Assembly (NCBI GenBank): GCA_900753285.1
Contig: CAADYN010000058.1
Coordinates: 1 to 31,415, forward strand
Direction of reading: 5' to 3'
Source: Clostridia bacterium
Lineage (GTDB): Bacteria > Bacillota > Clostridia > Oscillospirales > CAG-272
Length of the DNA stretch: 31,415 bases
Below the pieces are notes generated by a model that saw only the letters and a list, made by a program, of their open reading frames with translations, searched no databases and was not told the origin of the DNA. The stretch's first letter is position 1. Every line of letters begins with the position of its first letter. The translations under genes were made by a program, and so were the position numbers. This document shows, piece by piece, positions 7,804 through 16,358 of the stretch.

Positions 7804-9257
7804 TTTGTGCCTCCTTCGCGCGGAACAACGAGCCATGAACCGCCGCCGTTCTTTGTGACTTCATCGAGACTTTTTCCTGTGTGCTGTGCGATAATATCCG
7901 CTACTCTCGGTGAACAGAATCCACCCTGACATCTGCCCATACCCGCACGGAGACGTTTTTTCATCATGTCAACTGTAACAGCCGGAATGGGGGAGGTGAG
8001 CGCGTCAAGGATATCTCCCTCGGTGACAGTTTCACAGCGGCAGATTATCTTTCCGTATGCGCTGTTTAGCTTGCAGGCTTCCGCTTTTTCTTCATCGGTG
8101 AGACGGTTCCACTGCTTGTGATTGCCGTCGGCGCGTCTTGTGGGGATGTAGTTGTCCTTTTTTTCGAGCTTAAGTCCGGCTTCTTCAAGGAGGGAAACAA
8201 GATATTCGCCTGTTGCGGGAGAAGCGGCAAATCCGGGAGACTCAACTCCGACAGCGTGAATGACGTTTTTCAGCTGCTCCGAGTGCTTGATGTAAAAGTC
8301 GTAAATGTCGGGCGTGGGGCGAACTCCGGCAAAAGATGTGATAACGTTTCTCAGGTTAATTGAGGGCATAATTCTGCGCGCGCCTTCGCTAATCTCGTTC
8401 AGTCCGGGAGCGGTCGTGCTCTTGTCGTCTCCGTCGGAGATGGGATAAGCGTTCGGACCTACGATAATGTTTCCGTCAACCGTAGGACTTACGAGAATTC
8501 CCTTTCCTCTTGACGACGGGCATACGAAAAGTGTAGAGTGAGCAATGTCTCCGCATGACTTGTCGAGAATCATGTATTCGCCGCGGCGGGGAGTTATGCT
8601 GATGGGAAAGTCGTTTTCGCCGAGAATCTTTGCTACCTCAACCGAATGCACGCCCGCGCAGTTTACTACATATTTTGCCGCGATAGTGTTCACGCCGTCC
8701 GTTACATAGTGTACGTCACCTGCCGTGGACGCGTCTGTTACCTTAAAGTTCAGATAGAAGTGAACACCGTTTGTCGCAGCATTTTCAGCCGCCGCTATTG
8801 TAATGCCGTAGGGACAGGTTATTGCAGCCGTCGGAGCCCAGAGAGACGCCGTAGCTTCCGCGGATACGTTCGGTTCCATTTCGCGAAGCTTGTCGCCGGA
8901 GATTATCTCCAGTCCTTCCACACCGTTGTCCACACCGCGCTTGTACAGCTCTTTCAGATGAACGAGGTCGCTGTCTCCGAATCCTATAACGTGAGAGCCG
9001 ACATTTTTAAGCTCCACTCCAAGCTGTGCCGCAAGCTCCTTCATAAGACGGTTTCCGCGCACGTTGAGCTTTGCCTTGAGAGTACCGGACTTTGCGTCGT
9101 ATCCCGCGTGTACAATAGCGGAGTTAGCTGCCGTAGCTCCTGTCGCAACATCCGACGCCATGTCAGCAACCGCGACGCTGCAATTGTATTCGGACAGGAG
9201 ACGCGCAGTCATGACCCCCGTACATCCCGCTCCGATTATCAAAACGTCGTATATCAT
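7800..9257 (-). CDS. GlpA-like FAD-dependent dehydrogenase with C-terminal BFD [2Fe-2S] domain
   Basis: This is a member of the DAO/GlpA family, which oxidises sn-glycerol-3-phosphate or a 2-hydroxyacid with FAD. The start is ATG 9257, 7 bp after GGGAGG; the frame runs further upstream but passes the promoter. The protein is 485 residues. The dinucleotide motif VLIIGAGCTGVMTA is at the N-terminus. The catalytic FAD domain reaches about residue 370 and includes GVRPTPDIYDF and GVESPGFAASPA near its end. A BFD-like domain closes the protein, with Cys406, Cys408, Cys443 and Cys448 (CRC ... GRCQGGFC) positioned to hold a [2Fe-2S] cluster. With the two downstream genes it resembles an anaerobic glycerol-3-phosphate dehydrogenase. 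No glpK or glpF is nearby, so another substrate such as 2-hydroxyglutarate remains possible. Confidence 0.9.
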   Translation of the reverse strand: MIYDVLIIGAGCTGVMTARLLSEYNCSVAVADMASDVATGATAANSAIVHAGYDAKSGTLKAKLNVRGNRLMKELAAQLGVELKNVGSHVIGFGDSDLVHLKELYKRGVDNGVEGLEIISGDKLREMEPNVSAEATASLWAPTAAITCPYGITIAAAENAATNGVHFYLNFKVTDASTAGDVHYVTDGVNTIAAKYVVNCAGVHSVEVAKILGENDFPISITPRRGEYMILDKSCGDIAHSTLFVCPSSRGKGILVSPTVDGNIIVGPNAYPISDGDDKSTTAPGLNEISEGARRIMPSINLRNVITSFAGVRPTPDIYDFYIKHSEQLKNVIHAVGVESPGFAASPATGEYLVSLLEEAGLKLEKKDNYIPTRRADGNHKQWNRLTDEEKAEACKLNSAYGKIICRCETVTEGDILDALTSPIPAVTVDMMKKRLRAGMGRCQGGFCSPRVADIIAQHTGKSLDEVTKNGGGSWLVVPREGGTK

Positions 9258-9325
9258 AAGAATACCTCCCTTGTGATAATGACAATAGTATATTTGAAGT
9301 TTCTGCCGATTACACAATTCAACAT

Positions 9326-9354
9326 AGTATAACACAATCATTTATGCAATACAA
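9326..9354 (-). promoter_or_regulatory. Promoter of the minus-strand oxidoreductase operon
   Basis: On the minus strand TTGTAT and TATACT are 17 bp apart, with TGT before the -10 (extended -10). It lies about 70 bp upstream of the GlpA-like start, in a 245-bp AT-rich divergent region shared with moxR. Confidence 0.7.
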
Positions 9355-9417
9355 CAAAATCCGTAAAAAAGTTGTTGGCAATAGTGACAAAAATATTCAT
9401 CAAACCATGTTTTAGTA

Positions 9418-9446
9418 TTGTTTTTATAAAGGAATTATGATAAAAT
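9418..9446 (+). promoter_or_regulatory. Promoter of the moxR operon
   Basis: TTGTTT and TAAAAT are separated by 17 bp, with TGA before the -10. The predicted start is about 50 bp before the moxR ATG. Confidence 0.65.
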
Positions 9447-9502
9447 AGCTCTTAGTAAAAATCGAAAAAACTAAATTTTAATATAGAACGGAGAAGCATA
9501 AG

Positions 9503-10459
9503 ATGGCAAACAACGAAAGCTCCTACAAATCCGCACAGGCTCTTATCTCAGAGGTTGAAAAAGTCGTAATCGGTAAGCACAACGAGATCGTACTCCTTGT
9601 TACTGCTATGCTTGCCGGAGGTCATGTGCTCATAGAAGATGTTCCCGGTACGGGTAAAACCACTCTCGCGGCGGCTCTTGCACGTGCGGCAGGACTTGAC
9701 TTCAACAGAGCGCAGTTCACTCCCGACGTTATGGCTTCCGATATCACCGGATTCAACGTCTACAACAGACAGAAGGAACAGTTTGAATTCCGCGAAGGTC
9801 TTGTTATGACAAACGTACTTCTCGCGGATGAAATCAACCGTGCTTCCCCGAAGACTCAGTCCGCGCTTCTTGAGGCAATGGAAGAGGCTAAGGTCACTGT
9901 CGACGGCATTACATATAAGGTTCCCGACCCGTTCATGGTAATCGCTACACAGAACCCTACCGGCTACGTCGGAACATATCCCCTGCCGGAAGCTCAGCTC
10001 GACCGTTTTGCCGTCCGCCTTTCAATGGGATACCCGACGGAAGAGGAAGAGGTCAACATCATAAGCAACCGTAAGACAGTGAACCCGCTTGAAAAGGTAA
10101 ACGCTGTTACAAACGTCGATATGATTCGCGAAATTCGCTCAGCTACTAAGGAAGTTACTCTTGAAGACGAGATTTGCCGCTATATTGTAAAGCTCATCCA
10201 CGCGACACGTAAGTCTCCCAAGCTCTCCCTCGGCGCTTCTCCACGTGCGTCACTCCTTCTCATGAAGCTGTCGCAGGCGTATGCATTCCTCAGAGGACGA
10301 GACTATGTTCTTCCCGAGGATATTGCGTTTGTATTCACCCCCGGAATCGCGCACCGTATCGTTCTCTCACAGGAGGCAAGACTTAACCGCGAAACTCAGA
10401 CCGATATCCTCGCAGAAATACTCCGCAGCGTGGAAGCTCCCTTTAAAACAAAAAGATAA
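9503..10459 (+). CDS. MoxR-family AAA+ ATPase
   Basis: MoxR ATPases act as chaperones or activators for partner proteins, commonly those with von Willebrand factor A folds. The partner is probably the DUF58 protein encoded next. It is 318 residues, a normal length. Walker A is DVPGTGKTT at 46-54, and Walker B is VLLADEINRA with Asp109-Glu110. A sensor segment reads MVIATQNPTG, followed by LPEAQLDRF with the expected arginine. The C-terminal lid shows LGASPRASLLLMKLSQAYAFLRGRDYVLPEDI, typical of MoxR. The ATG follows CGGAG. Codon use is biased towards GTT, CTT and CTC, suggesting good expression. It leads an operon with the DUF58 and transglutaminase genes, a trio seen in many bacteria. Confidence 0.94.
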   Translation: MANNESSYKSAQALISEVEKVVIGKHNEIVLLVTAMLAGGHVLIEDVPGTGKTTLAAALARAAGLDFNRAQFTPDVMASDITGFNVYNRQKEQFEFREGLVMTNVLLADEINRASPKTQSALLEAMEEAKVTVDGITYKVPDPFMVIATQNPTGYVGTYPLPEAQLDRFAVRLSMGYPTEEEEVNIISNRKTVNPLEKVNAVTNVDMIREIRSATKEVTLEDEICRYIVKLIHATRKSPKLSLGASPRASLLLMKLSQAYAFLRGRDYVLPEDIAFVFTPGIAHRIVLSQEARLNRETQTDILAEILRSVEAPFKTKR

Positions 10460-10482
10460 AATATACACGAAAAGAGCTGAAA

Positions 10483-12192
10483 ATGGATAACTATACAAAA
10501 AGACCGCTCGTAAAATTTCATAAGGCGGCAGTGTTCTATGCTCTGCTTCTCGTGTTTTCACTGATATTCACCCAGGCTCTCAGAGCTACTGCCTCGGCTG
10601 TGCTGTTCTGGTTCCTTGTGCTCGTGCCGATTCTGTCGCTTATCTACGTTCTTGTCGGCAATGCGCTTGTCAGAATCTACGTAAGCTCCTCGACTACAAA
10701 AGTAGAGAAAATGCAGCCGCTTGAATATGAGCTTAGAATAGTCAACGCCTCGCCGTTCGCTTATCCGTTCATTGAAGCTGTTGTGAGCATTCCCGAAAAC
10801 GACGGAGTGAGATGTACGGAGCAGTCGGTCAATATGTCACTCGCACCTCTTGCGGCATATTCGGTTCAGCGCGAGACTACATTCAAATACCGCGGCACAT
10901 ACGAGATAGGAGTAAGATGTCTGTATATCTCCGACTTTCTCGGACTGTTTTCGATAAGGCTTGACGCTTATATCTATGAAAACATCATGGTGTTCCCGCG
11001 GAAGCTCGGCATGGATATGAAAACGCAGACCTCCGCTTCCGATATACCGAACGACTCCGCAAAAGTGGTGTTCTCGACGGAAAAATCGGAAATCGGCAAC
11101 ATAAGAGAATACATTCCCGGCGACAGTCAGAAGAATATCCACTGGAAGCTGTCGTCAAAATCGGTCGGCGGCACGCTCATGGTGAAGGAGTTCAACACAA
11201 ACACCTCACGCAGTGTGTATATGCTATGCGACTTCTCACGCTCAATTCCGCCGGAGGTTTTTGAGGATGAGGACGCAAGAATCGCAAGAGAAAAAGCCGC
11301 CGCAGAGGAAGCGAGAAAGCCCAAAGAAAAGCACGTCAAGCTGAAAAAAGCAAAGCAGGATAAAAAATCGCTTGAAGCCGAACGTGCCGCGAAAAAAGCT
11401 CAGGCGAGGGCAAAACGCGGACTCAGCGCAAACCGAATCGGAGACGCCGCGCTTGTTGACGAGCTGATAAACACCGCCGCAGAAGCCAAGCATCCGACAA
11501 AAGTCAAAGAAAAATCCGAGAGAAAGCCCCTCTTCGCGTCAAAGAAGAAGAACGCGGCGGATGATATCATTCTTAGCGACGAGCAGATTAAAGCCGCTGA
11601 GAAGAAACGCCGCGACGACGAGATAAAGAGCGAGCTTTCGATGGGCGGAGTGCTCAAAACCGAATACGCGAACGATATCGACGAATACTGTGCAGACGGT
11701 ATGGTTGAAATGTCGATAGGAGCCGTGCTGAACGAGCTGAACAACGGAAACACTGTCACTCTCGTGTGGGTGGACAAGCGGCAGAAGGGCGGTATCGCGG
11801 CGGTTGAGCTTACCTGTCCCGAGGACTTCAACGTCGTTTATCCCGTGTTCGCTACAACCTCTCCCTGCTCCGAGAAGGACAACGTCACCACGCTTCTCCC
11901 GCTCATAACGGAGTCTCTCAACGTCACGATAAGAATATGCACATCAAATATCGACCCGCTGTCACTGAACCGATACGCATCTATCCCAGGACTTTTCGGC
12001 GGCGCGGGAAGCGGATGTGTGGCAGAGGTGCTCCTGTTCAATCCCGAGGAGAGATATACGGACGTTAAAATCCGCCGTGAGTACATTGAAATGTGCAGAA
12101 ATCGTCTTGCGCAGGACGGTGTGGATCTGACCGAGCTTGAAGCCGCAAAGGATGAAAGCGGTAGATACGCGATAAGGATAGCGGCGCACTAA
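10483..12192 (+). CDS. DUF58 membrane protein with a Lys-rich insertion
   Basis: DUF58 proteins are membrane-anchored and typically encoded after MoxR. Two TM helices lie at about 12-58, followed by a beta-rich extracytoplasmic-type region. The DUF58 signature, IREYIPGDSQKNIHWKLSSK, is at about residues 206-225. The vWA-like fold is then interrupted by about 130 residues (roughly 256-386) very rich in Lys, Ala and Glu, with runs such as KLKKAKQDKKS and KAAEKKRRDDE. After it the domain resumes (GAVLNELNNGNTVTLVWVD). The total of 569 residues compares with about 400 in most homologues; the difference is this insert. The ATG at 10483 has only a weak AAGAG site, so coupling to moxR, 23 bp upstream, is likely. 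The biochemical role is unknown. Confidence 0.87.
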   Translation: MDNYTKRPLVKFHKAAVFYALLLVFSLIFTQALRATASAVLFWFLVLVPILSLIYVLVGNALVRIYVSSSTTKVEKMQPLEYELRIVNASPFAYPFIEAVVSIPENDGVRCTEQSVNMSLAPLAAYSVQRETTFKYRGTYEIGVRCLYISDFLGLFSIRLDAYIYENIMVFPRKLGMDMKTQTSASDIPNDSAKVVFSTEKSEIGNIREYIPGDSQKNIHWKLSSKSVGGTLMVKEFNTNTSRSVYMLCDFSRSIPPEVFEDEDARIAREKAAAEEARKPKEKHVKLKKAKQDKKSLEAERAAKKAQARAKRGLSANRIGDAALVDELINTAAEAKHPTKVKEKSERKPLFASKKKNAADDIILSDEQIKAAEKKRRDDEIKSELSMGGVLKTEYANDIDEYCADGMVEMSIGAVLNELNNGNTVTLVWVDKRQKGGIAAVELTCPEDFNVVYPVFATTSPCSEKDNVTTLLPLITESLNVTIRICTSNIDPLSLNRYASIPGLFGGAGSGCVAEVLLFNPEERYTDVKIRREYIEMCRNRLAQDGVDLTELEAAKDESGRYAIRIAAH

Positions 12193-12227
12193 GGCGAAAA
12201 ATACTAAAACCGAGGACGAAAACTCTT

Positions 12228-15200
12228 ATGAATATAAATTCTGAAAGGAAACTGAAGCGAAATCCCAAAAAATCTGCCGAAACGCTCGGTCAGAAGATAG
12301 AGGGCGCGGAGAAAAAACGGAACAAACTTCGTGCGGCTGCGCTTCGTGAGGCGGTAACAGTCTCCCCTGCAGAAGGGCTGAACGCTCCGTATACGGCAGT
12401 AGGTCTTGTCCTTCGCGCGCTGACATTGTTTATCGGCATTCTCGGACTGAACCTGTTTTTGTTCGACGCTTTGAAGGTTGTTATACTAAACAGTGCGAGG
12501 GCGGACAATATCACAATTCAGGTAAGCTCCGTTGTGCTGTGGAGTGCGATATGCGCCGCTTATGTAATGCTTCTCTCACTGACGAAGGTAACGCGCATCC
12601 TCTCCCCGATAATCACAGCAGGCGGCGCGGCGGCATATATCTTCTCGACATATTCAGACCCCGTGGGATACTTCTCGAACGCGTTCAGACGGCTATTTGA
12701 CCTTGTTTTCGAGAACATGGGCGCGGCAGGATATACCACATACATGAAATACATCTCCGGCGCGGCTTATCCTTATCCCGAAGAAGAGCTTGTAAAGTCG
12801 GCGGCGTGCGTTATCGTCGTAGTGTCGGGACTTCTTCTCGGACTGTTTGTCGCAAGACGTGTAAAAGCTGTCGGAGTGGGACTGATGTGCACGCTGTACA
12901 TGATTCCCGTGTTCACGTTCAATATCACAAGAACGAACAAAGGACTTGCGTTTCTTCTCGTTTTCATAGTCGGAGTGGTCGCGACATATCTTTCCGACTG
13001 TCTCTACGGCGGTGTGTTTGCCGAGCGTAAAGCAAAGAAAGAGCGCAAAAAAGCCGCAAAGCTCGCGAAAAAGCAGGCGAAAAAGGACAAAAAGACCGCA
13101 AAGCTGAATCTGAAAAACCTCTCGACCTCGGCATACAACAGCGCGCTTGAAAAAGGAATGCCGAAGTCCGCCGCAAAGAAAGCAAAAGCCGCCGTATACG
13201 CAAAAGCCGAAAAGGACAAAAAAGCGGCTGAACTTGCGGCAAAGGAAGCGAAAAAAGCGGAAAAATCCAAAAAAGCCGAAGAAGCAAAATCGCTGAAGGA
13301 GCAGAAAAAAGCGTCCCGTCTCGCTCTGACAGAGGAAAAGAAAAAGGTACGCGCAAAGGCAGCTCTGCTCAAAAAGTCAAAGACTCCCGAGGACGCAGAA
13401 GAGCTTGCAAAGCTGACGGCTGACACAAAGGCTGCGGCGAAAAAGGCGAGAAGCGAGAAAAACTCAGGGCTGGTGAACTCATTAAAGCTGCGCTCCGCAT
13501 CGGGATTTGCGGGTGGAATGGCTATGCTCATCGCGGCTCTTGCCGTCTGGATTCCCTACGCGGCTGTCAGCAAAAACTTCCCGATTATAGACGTTATCAA
13601 CAACAAAATGCAGCTCGCGAGAACCTATGTCACAGCCTACCTCATGGGAGACGACATTGACTTAAACTCCCTCTCGATGTACGGCGGCGTGGCTGAGCTT
13701 AACCCGAGAAGCGTCGACTTCAATACTCCCCAGTACACAGGACAGAGGATATTCACAGTCGACGTAGGCTATCAGGCTCCCGTATATATGCGAAGCTGGA
13801 TAGGCTCGGACTACGATATGGAATACGACAGCTGGCTCTCTGCCGACGCGGATGAAGTTATAGCATACCGTTCACGCTTCGGAAGCTCGTATTCCCCCGA
13901 CAATATCTCGTATTTCTTCGCGAAGTACGTTTACCCGAACGCGCTTGAAGTGAATAAGGTGAACCAGTACCGCAACCTTGACGAGTTCGGCTTCCGCGTG
14001 TTCCAGGTTCATGTGAAGCGCGACTCGGGAAGCAGCAGGATTCTGTTTGTTCCGTCAATCATGAACGCCGCGCTCGGTATCATGGAATACGGCTCGATTG
14101 AACCGAACACCGTAAAATACTCTGCCTACTACGACGGAATATATTCCTCCCGCTTCTTCAACGAGGGCGTGTCGTATTCAACTTCATCCTTCAATCCCGT
14201 CCTGAAGCATCCCGACCTCGCGGAGAATCTCGAAGGCTCGATAGAATACTATATGCTCTGCAAGAAGTACGCCGACACCATTGACATAATCGAATCCGAT
14301 ATTTCGAGCACGGTTCTGTGGGACGAGACAAAATCGTACACCCACGAAACACCGCTCGGAGAGATTGCAATGACCGGCACGGATTACACGTTCCTCATCG
14401 AAATGTTTGAAAATGACGTTGCCGCGATGGGATACAAATACAAGGCGCAGTCCTTTGTCGAAATGTACCTTGCAATGACAGCGGGAGAGAGACGACAGTA
14501 CCGGAGCGCATACTCCTCAGAGCTGAACTACCGCGACTACACCGAGGAAACCTACAGAAACACCTTCGGCAGTGAGAAAATATCAGCTCTCGCCGCAGAA
14601 ATCCTCTCGGAAAACGGCATAGTCATGGGAGAAAAGCCGGAGTGGGACAAATCATACCTCGAGACGAAGAACGAGAACCAGATAAAGCGCATGACCGCCG
14701 AGGAAAAATACGGCAACTACAGCGAATCATGGTTCACCGATGCTTCAACGGGAGAGACTGTTCCGCGCCACACCGTGATTATGGCTGTGATAAACTACCT
14801 TAGAAATAACTACACCTACACTCTCTATCCGAACTGCCCGACAAAGGAGCTGACGGACGAGAACGGAAACGTTGTGCTTGACGAAAACGGCGACCCCGTC
14901 ATGGTATTCGACATCACGGCGGACTCCAACCTTGAGGCGTTCCTGTTTGATATAAAGGAAGGCTACTGCGTTCACTTTGCTACCTCCGCCGTCGCGCTTC
15001 TCCGTGAGCTTGGCTTTGCGGTGAGATACGACGAGGGATATATAGCAAGCCGCTTCTCCAGAACCTACGCAAAGGATGCAGGTGCGACATACCGCTCATC
15101 TGTACGGGACTACGACGCGCACGCTTGGATTGAGATATACTATCCCGCTATCGGATGGATGATGTACGAATGCACTCCGTCCTACTGCGAGATGATGTAC

Positions 15201-15797
15201 GACCTCGAAAGCACGACCTCGACCACAACGGGAATAGACACAAGCAAGGTCACGGTAAGCGACAGAAACACCGATACCGACACGACAAACGACACAGTTT
15301 TCGGCACCGATGAGACAGTCGATTACACTGTCGTCATTGCAGTTATCGCCGCAGTCGTCGCAGTTATCATAATCCTTTCGATAATCTGGGCTGTTCTCAG
15401 ACATCGCGCGATGAAGGCAGTGAAGAGAAGACAGACGCTTGTCGAGGACGCAATGAACGAGCAGAAATTCACCTCCGGCGAGACAGACGTACACGCAAGC
15501 GCAAGAAGCATGACCGACGCTGTGTTCGATATCCTTTCCGCTCTCGGAATGCCTCACGAAACAGGCGAGCTTCCCACAGAATACGCCGTACGTGTCGAGA
15601 GCGAATACGGAAATATCTCGGGACACAAGATAACCGACGTCATGGCAATAATAGAAAAGGAAGAATTCGGCGGAAGGCTGTCGTACCGTGAGCTATGCAC
15701 TTTGGCGGAATATCTTAAGGATATCGAAAGCTCGGTTTATTCTTCACTTCCGGCTCATGATAAGCTCAGAATGCGCTATATTATGAACGTAATATAA
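12228..15797 (+). CDS. Large membrane transglutaminase-like protein
   Basis: This is a 1189-residue polytopic protein with a transglutaminase-like domain facing outside, usually the third member of MoxR-DUF58-TGase operons. About six TM helices lie within residues 57-265. Next comes a cytoplasmic Lys/Ala-rich stretch (~265-417, repeated KKAAK/KKAEK patterns), one TM helix at about 424-448, and a long extracytoplasmic region. The catalytic core comprises Cys914 in KEGYCVHFATS and His965 in YDAHAWIEIYY. The position usually held by Asp is Glu981 in YECTPSY. A final TM helix at about 1032-1055 is followed by a cytoplasmic tail. The start ATG is preceded by GAGGA. The substrate is unknown; proposed roles for relatives are proteolysis or cross-linking at the surface, but nothing here decides this. 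Confidence 0.88.
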   Translation: MNINSERKLKRNPKKSAETLGQKIEGAEKKRNKLRAAALREAVTVSPAEGLNAPYTAVGLVLRALTLFIGILGLNLFLFDALKVVILNSARADNITIQVSSVVLWSAICAAYVMLLSLTKVTRILSPIITAGGAAAYIFSTYSDPVGYFSNAFRRLFDLVFENMGAAGYTTYMKYISGAAYPYPEEELVKSAACVIVVVSGLLLGLFVARRVKAVGVGLMCTLYMIPVFTFNITRTNKGLAFLLVFIVGVVATYLSDCLYGGVFAERKAKKERKKAAKLAKKQAKKDKKTAKLNLKNLSTSAYNSALEKGMPKSAAKKAKAAVYAKAEKDKKAAELAAKEAKKAEKSKKAEEAKSLKEQKKASRLALTEEKKKVRAKAALLKKSKTPEDAEELAKLTADTKAAAKKARSEKNSGLVNSLKLRSASGFAGGMAMLIAALAVWIPYAAVSKNFPIIDVINNKMQLARTYVTAYLMGDDIDLNSLSMYGGVAELNPRSVDFNTPQYTGQRIFTVDVGYQAPVYMRSWIGSDYDMEYDSWLSADADEVIAYRSRFGSSYSPDNISYFFAKYVYPNALEVNKVNQYRNLDEFGFRVFQVHVKRDSGSSRILFVPSIMNAALGIMEYGSIEPNTVKYSAYYDGIYSSRFFNEGVSYSTSSFNPVLKHPDLAENLEGSIEYYMLCKKYADTIDIIESDISSTVLWDETKSYTHETPLGEIAMTGTDYTFLIEMFENDVAAMGYKYKAQSFVEMYLAMTAGERRQYRSAYSSELNYRDYTEETYRNTFGSEKISALAAEILSENGIVMGEKPEWDKSYLETKNENQIKRMTAEEKYGNYSESWFTDASTGETVPRHTVIMAVINYLRNNYTYTLYPNCPTKELTDENGNVVLDENGDPVMVFDITADSNLEAFLFDIKEGYCVHFATSAVALLRELGFAVRYDEGYIASRFSRTYAKDAGATYRSSVRDYDAHAWIEIYYPAIGWMMYECTPSYCEMMYDLESTTSTTTGIDTSKVTVSDRNTDTDTTNDTVFGTDETVDYTVVIAVIAAVVAVIIILSIIWAVLRHRAMKAVKRRQTLVEDAMNEQKFTSGETDVHASARSMTDAVFDILSALGMPHETGELPTEYAVRVESEYGNISGHKITDVMAIIEKEEFGGRLSYRELCTLAEYLKDIESSVYSSLPAHDKLRMRYIMNVI

Positions 15798-15821
15798 TTT
15801 AAGGAGACAAACACACAATAA

Positions 15822-16214
15822 ATGGCAGAAACAAAGCTAACATCAGAAGAAATCAACCAAATAAGCGCGCAGAATCTTGCGTATCTCGGAGACTGCGTGT
15901 ATGAGCTGTACGTCCGCGAGCACCTTGTCAGAAAAAACAGCAGCCGTGCGAGTGTGGAATCACTGAAATACGTGACTGCGCACATCCAGAGCGGCGTTGT
16001 CGAGAAGATACTACCGCTTCTTACAGAGGAGGAGGAGGACGCTTACCGCAGAGGAAGAAACCTCGGTCACTCCAGCACGCCGAAATCCAGTACGGTAGGG
16101 GAATACCGCCGCGCAACGGGACTTGAAGCGCTGTTCGGATGGCTGTACCTCTCGGGAAAGCACGACAGGCTGAGAGAGCTTTTCGATACGGCTTTCGCGG
16201 AAGAAAACGAATAA
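15822..16214 (+). CDS. mrnC: Mini-ribonuclease III (MrnC)
   Basis: Mini-III is an RNase III catalytic domain without the dsRNA-binding domain; in Bacillus it matures 23S rRNA. It is 130 residues, the usual size. LAYLGDCVYELYVREHL holds the conserved acidic residue of the RNase III signature. RRGRNLGHSSTPKSS and YRRATGLEALFGWLYLSG, with the second catalytic Glu, complete the pattern. The nearest Shine-Dalgarno (AAGGAG, 15801-15806) is 15 bp from the ATG, unusually far, and an in-frame TAA directly before the ATG rules out an earlier start. The gene follows the transglutaminase at the end of the moxR operon; in many Firmicutes it sits beside cysS instead. Confidence 0.93.
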   Translation: MAETKLTSEEINQISAQNLAYLGDCVYELYVREHLVRKNSSRASVESLKYVTAHIQSGVVEKILPLLTEEEEDAYRRGRNLGHSSTPKSSTVGEYRRATGLEALFGWLYLSGKHDRLRELFDTAFAEENE

Positions 16215-16223
16215 ACAAATATA

Positions 16224-16261
16224 GAACAGATGGAGACCCTGCTTCGTCTGTTCTTTTGTTT
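16224..16261 (+). terminator. Terminator of the moxR-mrnC operon
   Basis: GAACAGA (16224-16230) pairs with TCTGTTC (16247-16253) and is followed by TTTTGTTT. It directly precedes the hom promoter. Confidence 0.8.
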
Positions 16262-16272
16262 AAGTTTTAGTA

Positions 16273-16301
16273 TTGATTTATCTTCCGAGATGTGGTATTA
16301 T
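16273..16301 (+). promoter_or_regulatory. Promoter of hom
   Basis: TTGATT and TATTAT are separated by 17 bp, with TGG before the -10. The leader to the ATG is only about 50 bp, leaving no space for a T-box or lysine riboswitch. Confidence 0.75.
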
Positions 16302-16358
16302 ATAGAATAATCCTATCGCATGATAAAGATAAATTTTATAATAAATCGGAGAACAGTG

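Noticed and set aside
16302..16358. T-box or lysine riboswitch before hom
   Set aside because: The leader is only about 50 nt and lacks any conserved riboswitch sequence.
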